Shown piece after piece: positions 4,961-6,864 of a stretch of 6,864 bases of DNA. The stretch is from contig USSI01000076.1 in assembly GCA_900557315.1 (NCBI GenBank), forward strand, positions 1-6,864, given 5' to 3'. The stretch's first letter is position 1. Every line of letters begins with the position of its first letter. The DNA is from an uncultured Butyricicoccus sp. Lineage in GTDB: Bacteria > Bacillota > Clostridia > Oscillospirales > Butyricicoccaceae. The position numbers and the translations under genes are program-made. The notes under the pieces were generated by a model, which was given only the letters and a program-made list of their open reading frames with translations, had not been told where the DNA came from and made no database searches.

Positions 4961-6856
4961 ATGAAGCACATGGAAACCGTCCGCCTGACGGCATCTCAGG
5001 CACTCGTCCGCTTCCTCGAGAACCAGTATGTCAGCTACATTGACATGGATGGCAACGAGGTCGAGCACAAGTTCGTCAAGGGCATCTTCATGCTGCCCGG
5101 CCACGGCAACGTTGTCGGCTTTGCCAACGGCGTGGAGCAGGAGCTCAAGGACATGATCGTCTACCAGGGCAAGAACGAGCAGGGCATGGCGCTCGCCGCT
5201 GTCGGCTACGCCAAGCAGATGCGCCGCAAGTCCATCTTCGCGTGCACCTCGTCCGTCGGCCCCGGCGCGTGCAACATGGTCACCGCCGCTGCGACTGCAA
5301 CCGCAAACAACATCCCGGTTCTGATCCTGCCGGGCGACATCTATGCGTCCCGCCAGCCCGACCCGGTTCTCCAGCAGATGGAGCAGCCGCAGAACCTGTC
5401 CATCTCCGCGCACGACGCGTTCCAGGCTGTCACCAAGTACTGGGGCCGCATCAACCGTCCGGAGCAGGTCATGACCGATATGATCTCCGCGATGCGCGTG
5501 CTGACCGACACCGCCAACACCGGCGCGGTTGCGATCTCCCTGCCGCAGGACGTGCAGGCGGAAGCGTACGACTACCCGGTTGACTTCTTCAAGAAGCGCG
5601 TTTGGCGCATCGACCGCCGTCCGGCAACCAAGTACGCGATCGAGAAGGCTGTCGAGGTTATCAAGAACGCCAAGAAGCCGCTCCTGATCTGCGGCGGCGG
5701 CGTACGCTATGCAGAGGCGCACAAGGTATTCAAGAAGTTCGCTGAGGACTTCGGCATCGCGTTCGGCGAGACCCAGGCGGGCAAGTCCGCTGTCGAGTGG
5801 ACCCACGAGCTCAACCTCGGCGGCCTGGGCACCACCGGCGGCATCGCTGCCAACAAGCTGGCGCACGAGGCGGACGTCGTCATCGGCGTCGGCACCCGCT
5901 ACACCGACTTCACCACTGCTTCCAAGTGGCTGTACCGCACGGACGCCAAGTTCGTCAACATCAACCCGTCCGAGTTCCAGGCGTACAAGATGGACGCAAC
6001 CCCGGTTGTTGCGGACGCCAACGAGGCGCTGACCGCGCTCTCCGAGGAACTCAAGAAGATCGGATACCACACCGACGACGCGTACGCTCAGGAAGTTGCC
6101 GCACTGCGCAAGGAATGGTGGGCCGAGGTTGAGCGTCTGGACCAGATCGTTTATACCGACAAGGATTCCTTCACCCCCGAGTGCAACGACGACAACCGCG
6201 GCGCAGTCGAGAAGTACATCGAGGACACCGGCTGCAAGCTGTGCCAGACCACGGTGCTCGGCACCATCAACAAGATGATCGACGACAACGCGATCGTCTG
6301 CGCAGCGGCCGGCTCTCTGCCGGGCGATATGCAGGGCCTGTGGCGCGCACGCAAGATCAACACCTACCACATGGAGTACGGCTACTCCTGCATGGGTTAT
6401 GAGATCGCATCCGCGCTCGGCGCCAAGATCGCCTGCCCGGATCAGGAAGTCTACGCGATGACCGGCGACGGCTCGTTCGACATGCTGCACTCCGAGCTGA
6501 TTACCTCGGTACAGATCGGCAAGAAGATCAACGTGATGGTATTCGACAACGCCTCTTTCGGCTGCATCAACAACCTGGAGGTTTCCAACGGCAACGCTTC
6601 CATCACCACCGAGAAGAATATGCTCGAGCCGGGCGTGACCAACGGCGTCCACAAGGGCAAGGTTATGCAGATCGACTATGCTGCCATCGGCGCGGCATAC
6701 GGCTGCAAGACCTACACGGTCAAGACCATGGACGAGCTCAAGGGCGAGATTTCGGGCCTGGCCGTCGAGATTGCCTCGAAGGTCGCGGAGAAGGAGATCG
6801 GCGAGAAGGAGCATGAGGCCCTGATCGGCAAGTTCATCGACGAATTGGGTGAATGA
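4961..6856 (+). CDS. iolD: 3D-(3,5/4)-trihydroxycyclohexane-1,2-dione hydrolase (IolD)
   Basis: A ThDP-dependent ring-opening hydrolase (EC 3.7.1.22) that turns the diketone made from scyllo-inosose into 5-deoxy-D-glucuronate, the substrate of IolB. It has 631 residues; family members are about 640. The N-terminal pyrimidine domain (about 1-200) has GHGNVVG (47-53), KNEQGMA (71-77) with catalytic Glu73, TSSVGPGACNMVTAAATA (96-113) and RQPDPVLQQMEQ (131-142). The central Rossmann-like domain (about 215-365) has LLICGGGVRY (241-250) and GVGTRYTDF (309-317). The ThDP domain (about 430-590) has AGSLPGDMQ (450-458), YGYSCMGYEI (473-482), GDGSF (502-506) and Asn530. The end is odd: from about 543, and again after 590, it does not follow the IolD pattern I remember. 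It closes in a charged Lys/Glu-rich helix instead of a segment with PKTMT and a Trp-Trp pair. Lysine codons are AAG as far as I can read, a sign of high expression. Confidence 0.93.
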   Translation: MKHMETVRLTASQALVRFLENQYVSYIDMDGNEVEHKFVKGIFMLPGHGNVVGFANGVEQELKDMIVYQGKNEQGMALAAVGYAKQMRRKSIFACTSSVGPGACNMVTAAATATANNIPVLILPGDIYASRQPDPVLQQMEQPQNLSISAHDAFQAVTKYWGRINRPEQVMTDMISAMRVLTDTANTGAVAISLPQDVQAEAYDYPVDFFKKRVWRIDRRPATKYAIEKAVEVIKNAKKPLLICGGGVRYAEAHKVFKKFAEDFGIAFGETQAGKSAVEWTHELNLGGLGTTGGIAANKLAHEADVVIGVGTRYTDFTTASKWLYRTDAKFVNINPSEFQAYKMDATPVVADANEALTALSEELKKIGYHTDDAYAQEVAALRKEWWAEVERLDQIVYTDKDSFTPECNDDNRGAVEKYIEDTGCKLCQTTVLGTINKMIDDNAIVCAAAGSLPGDMQGLWRARKINTYHMEYGYSCMGYEIASALGAKIACPDQEVYAMTGDGSFDMLHSELITSVQIGKKINVMVFDNASFGCINNLEVSNGNASITTEKNMLEPGVTNGVHKGKVMQIDYAAIGAAYGCKTYTVKTMDELKGEISGLAVEIASKVAEKEIGEKEHEALIGKFIDELGE

Positions 6857-6864
6857 TATGAGGA
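6857..6864 (+). other. Start signal of a further gene at the right edge
   Basis: Right after the iolD stop comes TATGAGGA. TGAGGA looks like the beginning of a ribosome binding site for another operon gene, or the ATG at 6858 is itself a start. The window ends here, so the gene cannot be named. Confidence 0.3.

Noticed and set aside
4955..6814. Very long open frame (619 codons) antisense to iolD, and similar frames antisense to iolB, the AraC gene and the transketolase N-subunit
   Set aside because: All are codon-aligned mirrors of the real genes. In that phase an antisense stop appears only where the sense gene uses TTA, CTA or TCA, which these genes avoid. The products resemble no family and lack ribosome binding sites.
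1..6864. Mobile elements, CRISPR arrays, tRNA or rRNA genes, toxin-antitoxin or defence genes
   Set aside because: None seen. All long credible frames are metabolic or regulatory, and no repeat array, transposase motif or RNA gene signature was found.

Overview
The window looks like a myo-inositol catabolism locus from a high-GC member of the Clostridia. My guess is a gut Oscillospirales-type Firmicute, and that guess is an inference. It rests on strong AGGAGG-type ribosome binding sites, G/C-ending codons in the enzyme genes, AT-rich intergenic regions, a transketolase split into two genes, and a DeoR/AraC/Iol gene mix. The species cannot be told from the sequence alone. I see no insertion sequences, phage genes, CRISPR, tRNA or rRNA.

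Layout. On the minus strand, positions 1-1482 hold the two halves of a thiamine-diphosphate transketolase: the N-terminal (cofactor) subunit at 1482-631, then the C-terminal subunit from 616, which runs off the left edge. Divergent to them is a DeoR-family repressor (2037-2792, plus strand). The shared 554-bp gap (1483-2036) holds a good minus-strand promoter with dyads around it, an unexplained GC-rich structured stretch, and a plausible plus-strand promoter for the regulator. A bidirectional terminator (2835-2862) separates the DeoR gene from a convergent AraC-family regulator with a cupin sensor domain (3777-2896, minus strand). The AraC gene is divergent from an iol operon on the plus strand: iolB (4016-4822, 5-deoxy-glucuronate isomerase) and iolD (4961-6856, trihydroxycyclohexanedione hydrolase). 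The 238-bp gap between AraC and iolB has a 13-bp palindrome that provides a perfect -10 box to each strand, and TTGC repeats spaced one helical turn apart.

How the genes work together. IolD opens the inositol-derived diketone ring to 5-deoxy-D-glucuronate. IolB isomerises that to 2-deoxy-5-keto-D-gluconate. The AraC protein is the natural candidate to switch on iolBD, and the DeoR protein to control the transketolase pair and itself. The transketolase pair is the unusual partner. It could simply link triose phosphates from inositol to the pentose phosphate pool. More speculatively, it could act directly on the 5-ketogluconate intermediate, by analogy with the split transketolases of sulfoquinovose and apiose catabolism. 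The IolD C-terminal end also seems unlike the IolD proteins I remember. These two points are the most interesting leads in an otherwise recognisable locus.
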